From Craspedostauros australis (Eukaryota; Bacillariophyta; Bacillariophyceae; Mastogloiales; Achnanthaceae): a DNA stretch of 64,000 bases. Shown here in pieces: positions 9,771 to 20,170 of the stretch. Position 1 is the stretch's first letter, and each line of letters begins with the position of its first letter. Below the pieces are notes generated by a model that was not told the DNA's origin, made no database searches, and saw only the letters and a list, made by a program, of their open reading frames with translations. The DNA lies in NCBI GenBank assembly GCA_026770025.1, contig JAMXDE010000022.1, positions 372,001 to 436,000 of the forward strand, read 5' to 3'. The position numbers were made by a program, and so were the translations under genes.

Positions 9771-10790
9771 TAATGTAATATATATGATGTAATACGTGTG
9801 ATGGTGAGAACTCTCTCTCTCTCTCTCTCTCAATATGAAATAGCTGGGTGCAAAAGAGTTGGGTATTGCGACTTGGGAGGGCCAGTCGTCCGATTGGTGG
9901 ACGAGGTGGTGTGACGGAGCCCACGGATAGAGTCAATACAGGAACGGGGGCGCAGCTCGTGTGGCGACCTGGCGAAAGCTGGCTTTGTGATTGGGCTGAT
10001 GCGAACAAGAATGCAATAGTGGGGATAAAGTCCTGTTCTTGCTTGGCCTCGTGTGAGATGCAAATGTAATACGAGAGAGGGACGTTCAATGGGCCAGATG
10101 GCTCGTTGCTTTGTTGATTTGTGTATGATAGTGTATGATAGAATATAGTCGGTTGTAACAATACAAATACGGCCTTTGTTGGATGCAGTGCTGCTGTTGT
10201 GTTCTCTCTGTTTCCTTCTCTTCTTTGTGTCTTCCGCTCCTGTGGAAACGCGCCTGGAATTTGGGTGTGTGTGTTTGTGGGCACACAGCGTTGTTGTGAC
10301 CGTTCTCTGTTTTGCTGTTGATTCTTGTGCACGACCATCGAAGCCTTGTGTCTCGGAAGCTAGACCAAGAACCAGTTGGCGAAAACCGTTGGAGGACGAG
10401 CCATCGCACCACACAAATACCCGCGAAGTGCCATTCGACTCTACTCGACTTCGTTTGGTTTCAATTCACTTTACTCCATCAAGTCAACATCTATGTACTC
10501 CATGTAACTCTCTTCCAAGTAGGCAGTCGGTTTTGTAGGCAGTCACGCAGCTCGCATACGCCAGAGTACTAATACTTCTACTTCGACTTGAAGGTTCAAG
10601 TGTGGCGAAAGCCTTGATTTCAGCAGCCACACAACCCATCGACGAGAATCTGAGTTGAATGAAGAATGGTTTGTTGATTTGTTGCAGATCTCAGCTTGGC
10701 GTCGGTGACATGCTCGTATGCACTCATACCCATACTCGTCGCAGCCGCACTCTTTGCCCGCTTGCGCTTCCGTGGAAAGAAAAGAACTGA
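9750..10790. other. Intergenic, no supported gene; CT-dinucleotide run at 9808-9831
   Basis: This lies between the divergent 5' end of the zinc-finger gene and the 3' end of SNRNP27. A CT repeat about 60 bp upstream of the zinc-finger start may be part of its leader or promoter. No conserved frame was recognised. Confidence 0.5.
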
Positions 10791-11297
10791 TCAATCCATC
10801 TTCTCCAGCGCCCGATTGAAACCACCCTTGCGATTCATGTACTGTCTGTACTTCCTCGCCTTGGTCTTGGACGACACACCACGCGCGGCCGAATTCTGAT
10901 TGTCGGCCACGGCCTCACCATTGGTGGAACCAAATCCGCCCGAAAATCCCAGCAACCGCCTCATCTGCTCCTCCTCGTCCAGACCCTCGATCTCGTCCTG
11001 ATTCACCTGGATGATGTTCTCCGTCGGTTTGGGTCGGTTCATCTCTTCGATCTTCTTCTGCGCCTGCTCGTGCTGCCGCTCCTCCAATTCGGCGAGCCTC
11101 TGATCCTCGTCCTGCATCTCGCGTCGCAACCGCGCCATGCGGGCCTTGCGGTCGTCCTTGGGTTGTTCCTGCGGTTGGCTTTCGGCAGCTGCGACATCGT
11201 CGTCACGTTGGCTGTCATCTTTGCTGCGTTTGGTGGGCGAGATGCTGGTTTCCTCCTCCCGCTTGCCGGACTTGCTCTTCCTCTTGCGCTTGCCCAT
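10791..11297 (-). CDS. SNRNP27: U4/U6.U5 tri-snRNP 27 kDa-type protein
   Basis: A 168-residue single-exon protein starting MGKRKRKSKSG. The N-terminal half is Lys/Arg/Ser/Glu-rich, and a charged coiled-coil-like stretch follows (ARLRREMQDEDQRLAELEER). The last 55 residues carry the SNRNP27 signature: MRRLLGFSGGFGSTNG, then NQNSAARGV and KARKYRQYMNRKGGFNRAL, close to the human MGFGGFDSTKG...KRKYRQYMNRRGGFNRPLD. In other eukaryotes the protein belongs to the U4/U6.U5 tri-snRNP in the nucleus and helps fix the 5' splice site. The length matches the family (about 155 residues in animals). Intron-bearing neighbours are consistent with an active spliceosome. Confidence 0.92.
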   Translation of the reverse strand: MGKRKRKSKSGKREEETSISPTKRSKDDSQRDDDVAAAESQPQEQPKDDRKARMARLRREMQDEDQRLAELEERQHEQAQKKIEEMNRPKPTENIIQVNQDEIEGLDEEEQMRRLLGFSGGFGSTNGEAVADNQNSAARGVSSKTKARKYRQYMNRKGGFNRALEKMD

Positions 11298-13661
11298 CGT
11301 GTACTTTCCGTATGAATCAATCAATGGATGAACGATGAACAATGAACGATGGACGGTGGCAGAACGTGAGAGATGGGCACAGACCATGATCCTGTGGATC
11401 GTTGTGGAGGTCGATGCACCATCGTGTTCCGTCGCGTTATTCTCTGCAGTGCCGTTTTGCCAAGAAACAGCACTTCCTTTTTCGTTGGTTGTGCGAAACA
11501 CGATTCGTTCGACCAAAAAGGTACTGGTATAGGTTCGTATATAGTTTGTATTAAATGTAGACTAGATAGATGCTCAGAGTTTTCACAGTGTGGTCCTTCA
11601 ACACAAGCAAGCAAAGGTCTACTCTACTCAAATATACTATTGATGCGCTGCCATACCACAGGTGGACGGTTGGTGCCAAGATACAGATACTCTCAAGAGT
11701 AGCAATGCGAATCAATGTCAAGGTGAAGCTGATGAGAACGTGCGCAATACAGCAAAATAAAGATAGTGTAGCGTTGTACGTGTTCCTCCAAAGCCGCGCG
11801 ACAGATTGTGACAAGGGCTGACATGGAGGATGTCGATTGATTGCTGATCTTTGGTCGCGTGGCGGACTTGATAGGGGTCGTATGGCACGGATCGCTCTTC
11901 TGGATCGTTGGTTTGGGGAATGCAACTGCCATCGGAGGAGGAAATTACATCGGCCATCTCACCCATTTCCCCAAAAGCGTCCGCACATGCTTTCCTGATG
12001 TGGATCTTGACATTGCCGCCTCCAGGATCGGAATCAATGAGAACATGAGATGCACATGGCATTCGTGTGTACGTCACAGGGCACGCATTGCTGACAACCA
12101 ATGCGAAAGATCGTGACATGGGCTGCCATGGAAGGTGCTGATTGGCGGTCGCTCATCGCGGACCATTGGTCACGTGCTGGCTTGATGGAGATCGCATGGC
12201 TCTTCTTGATTGCCTGATCGCACGCTTGGTTCCTTCGTCCACCCAGGCCTTCACTCGTTCATTGATCCACTCGTGCGCCGGAGGGCACGGTACTTCAAGA
12301 GATGCACTCTTGTTGCGATAGTATGCCATCATCGGAATCCAATTGCCGTGGGAGCATGAATACCAAGAGACGTCATTTCTTGTGCGGTCTTTCCATTGCG
12401 TACGAGTATGGAGATCGTGTAAGACATCGCACACCAACTCTTATGGCATGAGTACGCACGCAAAAGAGTATTTGGATGACGGGTGTTGTTGTTGTTGTTG
12501 TTGTTGTTGTTGTCCAAGCTTCGTGCCGCCTTCTGTCTTCCTCTTGATGTGAATCTTGCCATTGTCCCATGTGACGACATGACTGGTGTCAAGTGTGTGC
12601 GAAGGGATCGGATCGGCACTCTCTTGAGCTTTGCAATCGGCGATGTGGCTTTGTCTTTGGTTGTGGCAGTTGTAGAATACGAAGCCTCTTGTGCGAGTGG
12701 TTCGGAACGACCACTGCATTTGCGTGCACTGTCGACGCAGGTTTGCGCTGCACAACAACATGAGGGCGCGATTCCTCTACCGTGTTCTGAATCGTGTCGC
12801 AAATGACCGTCGCCCAAAACGAATGACACACTCCGAGGCCCACGCGCAGTTGATTGAGAAGCTCTGTTGCGCGTAGTGTTGCGCGTAGATGGTACTACAC
12901 GCATCAACACAAGACACACGACCACAACGTTGACGCGAAAACATCAACGAACCATCAACGAACCATCAACGACACCCATGAGCGCCTTTGAAACGTGCGA
13001 ACTGCCCACGATCGCACATTGGAGAAGGGAGTTGTGGGGTGATGTCTTGCTTTGCGATCCCGTGTCACTCACATTTTAGCCTTGATTTGACATGATGTGT
13101 CTTCACAAGGAGAGAGAAAGCCATCAACAAGTAAGTCAAGGAGGAAGAGAGGAGAGTTGCGAAACCGAGCCCATGTTGGCACGTATTGGTTCGTGTTGTG
13201 CAGGGGCGACGTATCTACGGTACGGGCGATGACAAGATAGTTGTGGTTGTTCCACACCACGAGTGCGGCCAACCAGCGCAGTTTTTGACGGAATTCGTCG
13301 TTCTTCGTGCGATTCGTCCTTCTTCGCGGTTGATTGAAGAAGTTGGAGATTCGTGAAACATTTCGTGGCTACGCGCAACCACTGATTACCCACTGGTTCC
13401 ACGAGAACGATTTCAGCGCGTTCCATTCTTTCGCTCTTTCGCTCTTTGTCGCTTGGTTGTTGGCCGCATGAAACCTCTCGCTCTCGTTGTGCCTGGTTTC
13501 ATCCATCGCACAATCATCCTCACAAAATCAAATTCAACACAACCAACAACACATCACCAACATTGCAACACAATAAGACTACACCACCACCACCACCACC
13601 ACCACCACATAACAGACAAGAAGCAATAGCAAGCAACCAACAGCGAACAACCACCATCACA
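11298..13661. other. Intergenic, no supported gene; degenerate 300-bp duplication and GTT run
   Basis: No gene is supported. Segments near 11808-11910 and 12108-12215 look like diverged direct copies about 300 bp apart (shared GTGACA.GGGCTG.CATGG and later GGTCGC/GGTCAC, GGCTTGAT, TCGCATGGC). A GTT microsatellite lies at 12482-12512. A CAC trinucleotide run near 13580-13607 and a C/A-rich leader precede the gene at 13662. Confidence 0.45.
12482..12512. repeat. GTT trinucleotide microsatellite
   Basis: About ten uninterrupted GTT units in a gene-free stretch. Confidence 0.85.
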
Positions 13662-14531
13662 ATGACGCACTCCATGCAGAAGGCGACCAACCTCCTCTAC
13701 AGCGTCCTAACCAAGCCGTCGAACGTCGCGACGGCCTTGGATTGGAGACAGATGGGGAATGCAACCATCCTCACCATGACATTGCATTCCGATTCCATCG
13801 GCTTGGCCGTGGCACCTCATCCATCGCAGAGCATCGGCCCCGGCCGCTTCAACGGCTTCCGTCCGCCGCTGCACGAGACCCATGCGCCCGTCCGCACCCT
13901 GCCATCGATACCGTTGGCAGGCCGCAAGCGGACCAAGGTCACGGCCGAAGGGCTCAACGAGCTGCGGGCCGTCATGGACCAGAACCAAGTCTGCGGCGTG
14001 GTGCTGTCGTGGCCCATGCAGAGGGACACGGCGCGCATGGGTGCCTCGTGCGGCCGAGCGCTGCACGTCCTGGACCAAATCATGCTGAGCCAAGATGGTG
14101 CCGGCGCCGATCAGAACCAACCACAAGCCAGCAACCCCATGATGTTCTCGCAGCAAGAGCGACCAATCTGCCTGTGGACGCCACCGTCCATCGAGCACGA
14201 AGGAAACAAGACAGATAGATGGGGACGCTCTCCAATCTACGCCGGAACTGATTCCAAGAAGACAATCCACAGCGCCAAGACGGAGCAGTACCATCAGCAC
14301 GACAGTGTCGTTGCCCAAGACGTATGGGAAAGCTTCTGCCAAATGCAGTGGCCGCAATATTCGGAACTCATGACGGCAGCAAAGGAGGAACAACAGCTGC
14401 ACGAACAAGTAGAAACGGCAGCAGCAGTGGCAGATTCAGCGCAACAGCAACAGCCAGAACAAGCAGCAGAACAGGGCCCCTGGGAGTACGATGGAGACGA
14501 CTACTCCTACGATGAGAGAATGGCATTCTAG
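13662..14531 (+). CDS. YqgF/RuvX-like domain protein
   Basis: A 289-residue product from the ATG in a CACAATGACG context. The first third resembles the RNase H-like YqgF/RuvX fold: a strand TILTMTLHSDSIGLAVAP in place of the usual LGxDxGxxRIGVA, then VCGVVLSWPMQRDTARMG, which parallels the RuvX VVGLPLNMDGSEGP segment and is followed by a helix (CGRALHVLDQI). The first catalytic Asp appears to be replaced, so nuclease activity is doubtful. Bacterial RuvX acts on Holliday junctions or rRNA ends. The C-terminus is Gln/Glu/Ala-rich and ends in an acidic Tyr-rich tail. The assignment rests on these two motifs; a divergent protein of unknown function remains possible. Confidence 0.55.
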   Translation: MTHSMQKATNLLYSVLTKPSNVATALDWRQMGNATILTMTLHSDSIGLAVAPHPSQSIGPGRFNGFRPPLHETHAPVRTLPSIPLAGRKRTKVTAEGLNELRAVMDQNQVCGVVLSWPMQRDTARMGASCGRALHVLDQIMLSQDGAGADQNQPQASNPMMFSQQERPICLWTPPSIEHEGNKTDRWGRSPIYAGTDSKKTIHSAKTEQYHQHDSVVAQDVWESFCQMQWPQYSELMTAAKEEQQLHEQVETAAAVADSAQQQQPEQAAEQGPWEYDGDDYSYDERMAF

Positions 14532-15147
14532 AAAGAAACGAAAGAGAGCGCGAAAGAGCCATGGCATAGTAGCATGGTATGGTATACCATACGCGTACGA
14601 CACCATGGTCACGTAGGCCAGCGGACCGTGCTTGAGGGTCGCATATAGCATGCTAGATTGAATTATAGAATAGAATGGACATAGCAAGCAAGCAAATAAT
14701 CGACATCACGGAGGGAATAGACTAACAAATAGAGTAGAGCAGAGAAAGGCACGCATCAGGAGACATTCTCATCGGAGAAAGTGGAGACATCACGATTATC
14801 AAGAGGTCGTATTCGAGAACCCCGATCAAAAAGGCCTTGTTTGCGTGCCCTCTGACACAAAGCGAAAAGCAACATCTCAACGCACATTTTCACATCAAAG
14901 CCGTTCCGTTTTCCACGTTTGGGGTTGTGCGCGTTTATGACTCAATCGACTATAACGCTTGTTCCCAATCGCGAAATCGTTGTCGTTTGGGAAACGCATC
15001 TTTTGTGGCTGCGGCGCGACCATCACAACTCACAAATCTGTTTGTATGACACTCTGTTCCGCAACCTGCTCGCATTGGACATCGAGATCCGCTGAACTGC
15101 CCATCGACATCAGAGACAGCAGGCAGTAAGCAATACCCGTAACCACC
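14532..15147. other. Intergenic between co-directional genes
   Basis: No gene seen. It presumably contains the 3' end of the YqgF-like gene and the promoter of the RCC1-repeat gene. A 10-bp palindrome, GGTATACC, occurs near 14580. Confidence 0.5.
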
Positions 15148-16689
15148 ATGATAATGGGCAGGGCAACGTTGCTGCAACGCGGGTTGCGCAGGGCAGGCGC
15201 TTCTCGTCGCACAAAGATCCCAACCACAACCTCTCATGGCAGTCACGATCCTCATGGTGGCCATGGCGGCGCTCGGTATTTGTCCAAGCACGGAAGTCTG
15301 CATCATGAACAACGAAGAAGCATGGCCGTGTACGCCGTCGGCGAGGGCTGGACGGGCGCCATGGGCGAGCGCTTTTGCAATGCCTTCATTCCGGGCCATC
15401 AGGATATGCAGGAAACCAGCGAGAGCATGGAGATGCTGATGCAGAATCCGCCGCAGAAGATCTACGACGGCCGCGTGCAGCAGGTGGCAACCGGATGGGG
15501 GCACACCGTCATCCTCGATGCCGACACCAGCCGCGTGCACTGCATCGGACGACCCCACGACTTTCAGAGCCTGCTGCGCTTGAATCGATTGCCGTCCGTG
15601 GTGCGGGGTTGGATCGCGCAGCGCATCAACACGAAAGCGCACTACGACTCCAATTCCGTCGTGTCGTCCATCATCGGATTCGCGACGGGCAGCGGCACGG
15701 AGCATCCGTCGCAGAGCAAGACGACGTGGCAATACGCGCGCGATCACACCTTCTTGGCGGATTGGACGGAGATCGAGCTGCCGTCGGAACCGCGCAACGA
15801 AGCGTCAGTGATTGCGGCGAATGCGGGTGTGACCGCCGTGATTGGGAAATCCGGGATGCTGTACACGTTCGGGTTGAACAACCGTGGTCAATGCGGTGTC
15901 GGTTCGATTGATAACAATGTGTGGTTGCCGCGACGTGTCGTGGGATTGACGTCCGTACAAGGCGGTGCAGCAGCAGCATCTGCGTCAACATCGCCATCAG
16001 CGTCATCGAAGCTCGGTGGATCCGCCAATGATCGCACGGATCAGGAAGAGCCCATGGTGGATGTGTGCTTGGGTTTGCAACACGGACTCGCGCTATCCTC
16101 CACAGGCAACGTCTACAGCTGGGGCAAGGGCAGCCGAGGCCAGTTAGGTCGGGAGTTGCAGTCCGATCAAGACGAATACGCCGGCGTGGTATGGAACCGC
16201 AGGAACGCAATCCAGATCGCAACCGGCATGTACCACGGGGCCCTGCTGACGTCTGACAACGAGGTCTACTTGTGGGGCAAGAACATGAAGACCGTGGACG
16301 GCAAACTGTCTGACATCCCCTTGCCCGAACGGCTCGAGACGCTGCCAACGCACCATCCCGTCCTCCAAATATCTTGCGGATCCCACCACCTCTCCATCCT
16401 CTTCGAGGATGGCAGCGTCTACGGCATCGGCCTGACCGCCGACCACGCCGTGCTGTCTGACCCCATCGAGCTGATGCCACCGCAACCCATGCCGTACAAG
16501 CAGTTCGAGGCCCACCAGGATCGCACGACGATCGTCGATCGCAACAACGACGTGCATCAGGCCCATCTGTGGCAGGCCAAGTCATTGCAGTTGCATTCCA
16601 CATTTGCACCCATGTGGGATGTGCAAGGTTGTGCCATCGCATCCGTGCATCGCGGGTGGCGCAGTACGATGTTGGTAACGCAGGAATAA
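15148..16689 (+). CDS. RCC1-repeat protein, likely organelle-targeted
   Basis: A 513-residue single-exon protein. RCC1/BLIP-II blade repeats are visible: ATGWGHTVILD, ANAGVTAVIGKSGMLYTFGL with NNRGQCGVG, CLGLQHGLALSSTGNVYSWG with KGSRGQLG, IATGMYHGALLTSDNEVYLWG, and SCGSHHLSILFEDGSVYGIG. This fits a seven-bladed beta-propeller, with some blades degenerate. The N-terminus is basic and free of acidic residues for about 50 residues (MIMGRATLLQRGLRRAGASRR), like a mitochondrial presequence. Mitochondrial RCC1L-type proteins are known in animals, but a direct orthology claim would need alignment. RCC1 folds act as exchange factors or scaffolds; the partner here is unknown. Confidence 0.85.
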   Translation: MIMGRATLLQRGLRRAGASRRTKIPTTTSHGSHDPHGGHGGARYLSKHGSLHHEQRRSMAVYAVGEGWTGAMGERFCNAFIPGHQDMQETSESMEMLMQNPPQKIYDGRVQQVATGWGHTVILDADTSRVHCIGRPHDFQSLLRLNRLPSVVRGWIAQRINTKAHYDSNSVVSSIIGFATGSGTEHPSQSKTTWQYARDHTFLADWTEIELPSEPRNEASVIAANAGVTAVIGKSGMLYTFGLNNRGQCGVGSIDNNVWLPRRVVGLTSVQGGAAAASASTSPSASSKLGGSANDRTDQEEPMVDVCLGLQHGLALSSTGNVYSWGKGSRGQLGRELQSDQDEYAGVVWNRRNAIQIATGMYHGALLTSDNEVYLWGKNMKTVDGKLSDIPLPERLETLPTHHPVLQISCGSHHLSILFEDGSVYGIGLTADHAVLSDPIELMPPQPMPYKQFEAHQDRTTIVDRNNDVHQAHLWQAKSLQLHSTFAPMWDVQGCAIASVHRGWRSTMLVTQE

Positions 16690-17111
16690 ACACACTACAC
16701 TACGTTTGTAAGAACCGTGTTGCTTTTGTTTCGCCACAGCGTGGCCAATTTTGGAGCAACCCAACGGAACAATTTGAATGTTTGGTTGTGCTGGTATAGT
16801 AATACTCGTACGAGCAGCGTGGCGTGCGTTGTCTCGTCCATCCCGTTTCATTGGAATGTTGTGGGGGTGAAGAGAGACCACGATGGATCGAAATGGAATG
16901 GTGATCGCACTCGTGGACTGTCAGACGATCGTACCATACTGGGGCCAGCCTCTTCCCACACTCCGTACGAGCCACGATTGCGCAATGCTCCACTATAATC
17001 GTGTGTTGTTCGCTTAGTGCTTTGCTTTACTTACATTATTGTTACATATTTACAATTTATTGCGGTACGTTCATTCGTACATGTCTCTATTGGTGGCGTG
17101 TCGTCGCCCCT
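16690..17111. other. Intergenic between convergent genes
   Basis: This is the 3' flanking sequence of the RCC1-repeat gene and the convergent unknown gene. No coding sequence or clear terminator recognised. Confidence 0.5.
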
Positions 17112-18107
17112 CTACTCCGATCGAATTTCAATGATCCTTCCCTCCAGATCATCACCTACTCGGCTGCATTCTATGTGTGGTTCTTCTTGTCGTTGTTCTT
17201 CCTGCTGCGGTTGTTGCCGCTTTGGTGATGGTTGCGTCGTCGTCGATTTGTGGCAATTGGCCATACCCAGAACGTCGTAAAAGTACGAAATGAACGTGTC
17301 AACGACCGTGAAATCGATCGAGGACGGCTGCGCGATGTGTGTCGGTTTGCAGGTCGCGGAATCGTCCAGGACCGTGGTCAGAGCGACGTCCTCGCAAGTT
17401 GGAACGGACAGCGGTAGGTTGCCACAGTACGTGTGCACCTGCTGAGCCAGCTTGACGGCCTTCTGATGCGCGCGTTTGCGATCGCGGCTGCTGCAGTCTC
17501 TGCAAACGGATGGCAAGGAGGTCTCGTCGGATCCCATGGCCTTGAGCGTTCGGTAATGGAAGAGGATGCGTCGTCGTGTGTTGTACGTGCGCGCTTCGGT
17601 CGATCTGTACTCTCTGCAGGACTCCTTCTCGAGGAAGCGGTCCGTGTCTTCCGGTGAATACCAGAGATGCGGTTTGGAAGACAGGTTCGTTCGAGCAAAG
17701 ACGCGCACCTGTCGATCCTCGTTGAATCGGACGGCCTTCTTCGGCTTTGATGATGGTGACTGCGGGTGTGATGATGACAATGATGATGATATAGGTGATG
17801 ACATTGGTGATGGAAGTGCCGATGAGAGCATTGTGGTGGATGAGCAGGCTGTGAGCGGAGCCAGGCTTGCTGCAGCTGAAGTCACTGCTGATGTCACTGC
17901 CGCGACGCGGTGTGTGATGATGTCGCCCATGTTCTTCTTTTGTTCTTTCCGTTGTTTCCGTTGTTTCCGTCGCTGCTGCTGTCTGTGCTGGCTTCGTCGT
18001 CTGCTGTTGTTGCTGTGGCTGCTGCTTGTGCTGCTTCCACCAGTGTTGGTGGTTGTGATGCTCGGGATGGTAGCGTAGATGATGGGACTGCGCGATGGAG
18101 GACACAT
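17112..18107 (-). CDS. Stramenopile-type protein of unknown function with VRF...WYS motif
   Basis: A 331-residue frame from the first in-frame ATG (MCPPSRSP); an internal ATG at 17930 (MGDIITH) gives 272 residues and is equally plausible, because the intervening part is only Gln/Arg/Lys-rich. The N-terminal third is Ser/Ala/Pro-rich. The core is KKAVRFNEDRQVRVFARTN followed by LWYSPEDTDRFLEKESCR and a basic helix; this pairing of VRF and WYS(P/K)xDxxxF is frequent in uncharacterised diatom proteins as I recall them. A CRDCSSRD patch lies mid-protein, and the C-terminus is Gln/Glu-rich. No catalytic motif is recognised. Confidence 0.65.
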   Translation of the reverse strand: MCPPSRSPIIYATIPSITTTNTGGSSTSSSHSNNSRRRSQHRQQQRRKQRKQRKEQKKNMGDIITHRVAAVTSAVTSAAASLAPLTACSSTTMLSSALPSPMSSPISSSLSSSHPQSPSSKPKKAVRFNEDRQVRVFARTNLSSKPHLWYSPEDTDRFLEKESCREYRSTEARTYNTRRRILFHYRTLKAMGSDETSLPSVCRDCSSRDRKRAHQKAVKLAQQVHTYCGNLPLSVPTCEDVALTTVLDDSATCKPTHIAQPSSIDFTVVDTFISYFYDVLGMANCHKSTTTQPSPKRQQPQQEEQRQEEPHIECSRVGDDLEGRIIEIRSE

Positions 18108-20170
18108 GGCAATTGTGTGATTGCTTGTGATTGTGATTGCTTGTGATTGTGATGGTTTGTGCAGTTTGGTATGGCGTACGACCCAAACGCTGTTGGTGTT
18201 GATGGGCTGTATCGTAGAGTGCTGCAAATGGTACCAAAGACCCGAATGGCGGATTTGCGTTGGCTCCGTGTTTGTCCTTGTCCTTGTGGTTGTGCTTGAT
18301 AACAGAGTACAAGTACTGAGCGGCGTGATTGAAGAGTATGCTTTGGAACTAGATACGGTCCAGTGATCTCTGTCTGGTTGTCTCTTTGTGAGTGTTGAAT
18401 GCGTGTTGAGCGAGTGCGAAGAGATGGAGCAGCTCACAAGGTTGGTGGCAACGAGCAGCGCGATGATGTTGATGTTGATGTCTTATCACAACTGCTTTGG
18501 TGACGATGGTACACGATGATACTACTCCGCTCGTCGCGAGAAAGTACGGGATACGGTCGTTGATGAAGGTGCGCTGTGGATGTGCAGTATGTGTTGTTGA
18601 ACTGGCCGGTTTCTGTGTTTTGATGAAGAACGGGAATGATTTTGTCTTTGTTGCGTGTCTCTGTGTGGTCTTGCTTGTAAAAGACTGTGACAAGGGCGCG
18701 TTCTGTTGTTGTGCGTTTGAGAACTGATGAGAACTCCGGACGATTGTGTGAGTACGATCGCTGGAAGGATTTGGCTCGGCTTTTGGCTTGGCTCTGGCTT
18801 GGCTCTGGCTTGGCTTCTTCGTTCCAATTGTTGGAGGGAGTTGATGTTGTCGTGGATACGGTCTTCGTTGGATGTCGTGGTTGGTTATTGTTGGTTGTTG
18901 ATGTTGGTTGATGTCGTTGGCGCTGGTTCAGGTTGATCCCTTGTTGTGATACTCTATTGCACTCCTATTTGATGTTCGTTGTGATGATGATTGCGATTAT
19001 GGAAACGATCAACCTTTCACTCGCTGCTCCACCATTGCTGGCGTCACACGATCGACGCTTCTCTCTTCCTCCTTGGGCCTCCCTCCGCCTCTCTTTTCTA
19101 TGAGCCCGACAAACTTGGTCTGCACTTTCGCACTCGCACCCGTCTCCTCCTTGCGCATGGTCCACCGTTCTCCGTTTCTCTTTCCGATGCGGACCCCCTT
19201 TTTACCTCCGTTGGGTGGCAGTCTTGGAGATGCCTTTCTCAAACGCCATCAACCCAAATTGAAAAATGGGCAAACGGGTCGACTGTGCCAATTGCAACAG
19301 GTCGGAGACTCGCGCTGATTCTTGTTTTCGTCGAAGCCGCCCACGCCAAGTTTCAACAACCCACACAATAACGGCCAACGGCGAAACGGTCGCCGTTGTG
19401 GCAGACCCGTTGCCAACAAATTATCGGAACTTGTCAAGACTTGGCTCTTGTTTGGGGTTTTCCATCCGAGTCATCGCGAAACTTCAGTCGAAGAGATCGT
19501 TGATGACTATTGACTCATGCGATTCGGTACATTCGTATCTTTCATGTCACAAATGGCTTTCGTTGCAACGAGAAAGGTGGAAACGCAACACGCAGAATGC
19601 GTCGAACAACAACAACACACAGAAACTGCGCATCCGGAGTCAACACGATGACGGTAACCTCATTCTCGTGATGTGGATACAGTAGCGAATGAAACATTCA
19701 AAACAATCCGTGGCATTGCATTTCGCTCTTTGTCACGCTTCCGCGGCAACAGGAATGCTTCAGCCAGCGAGTGGTGGTGATGACAACGCCACACGATAGT
19801 GCTGTGTGTGTGCGCATATCCCTCAGGTTTTGGAGGGAACAACGCGTACGATGGGCCACGTTCTCTTCTCTCACGCGGAAGCGTGTGGAGTGATCGAAGC
19901 GTAGTATGGTACATACGTACACATGCGATGACCGCTCAGCCGAGACCAACGGCGTGCTGCAGTCAGAGGATTGCAGTCACAGCATCAACGTCGTGTAGTG
20001 TTGGGTTTCACGCACTCATAGCTCAGCCTCACCGTCAAGCCTCATCGTCGGTGGTTTTCGTCTTCCCCAACACGCTCACGCAGGTGCAAAGCCGCTTCAT
20101 CAATTGACTTGGGGACGTCGCAAGCACAGCTACAGGTACGGCCGCCAGCGCAGGGACACTGAGAATCAAG
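18108..20170. other. Long intergenic region, no supported gene
   Basis: Two divergent genes flank 2.06 kb with no convincing frame. It contains a GGCTTGGCTCT-type repeat at about 18773-18815 and several short frames without motifs. A frame at 19266-19685 starting MGKRVDCANCN looked briefly like a zinc finger but has no second Cys pair. Confidence 0.45.

Noticed and set aside
14950-15747. A minus-strand frame over the 5' part of the RCC1-repeat gene
   Set aside because: The plus-strand RCC1 repeats are clear; this is a shadow frame.
19266-19685. A frame starting MGKRVDCANCN, considered as a zinc-finger gene
   Set aside because: No second Cys pair and no recognisable domain; composition after residue 30 looks random.
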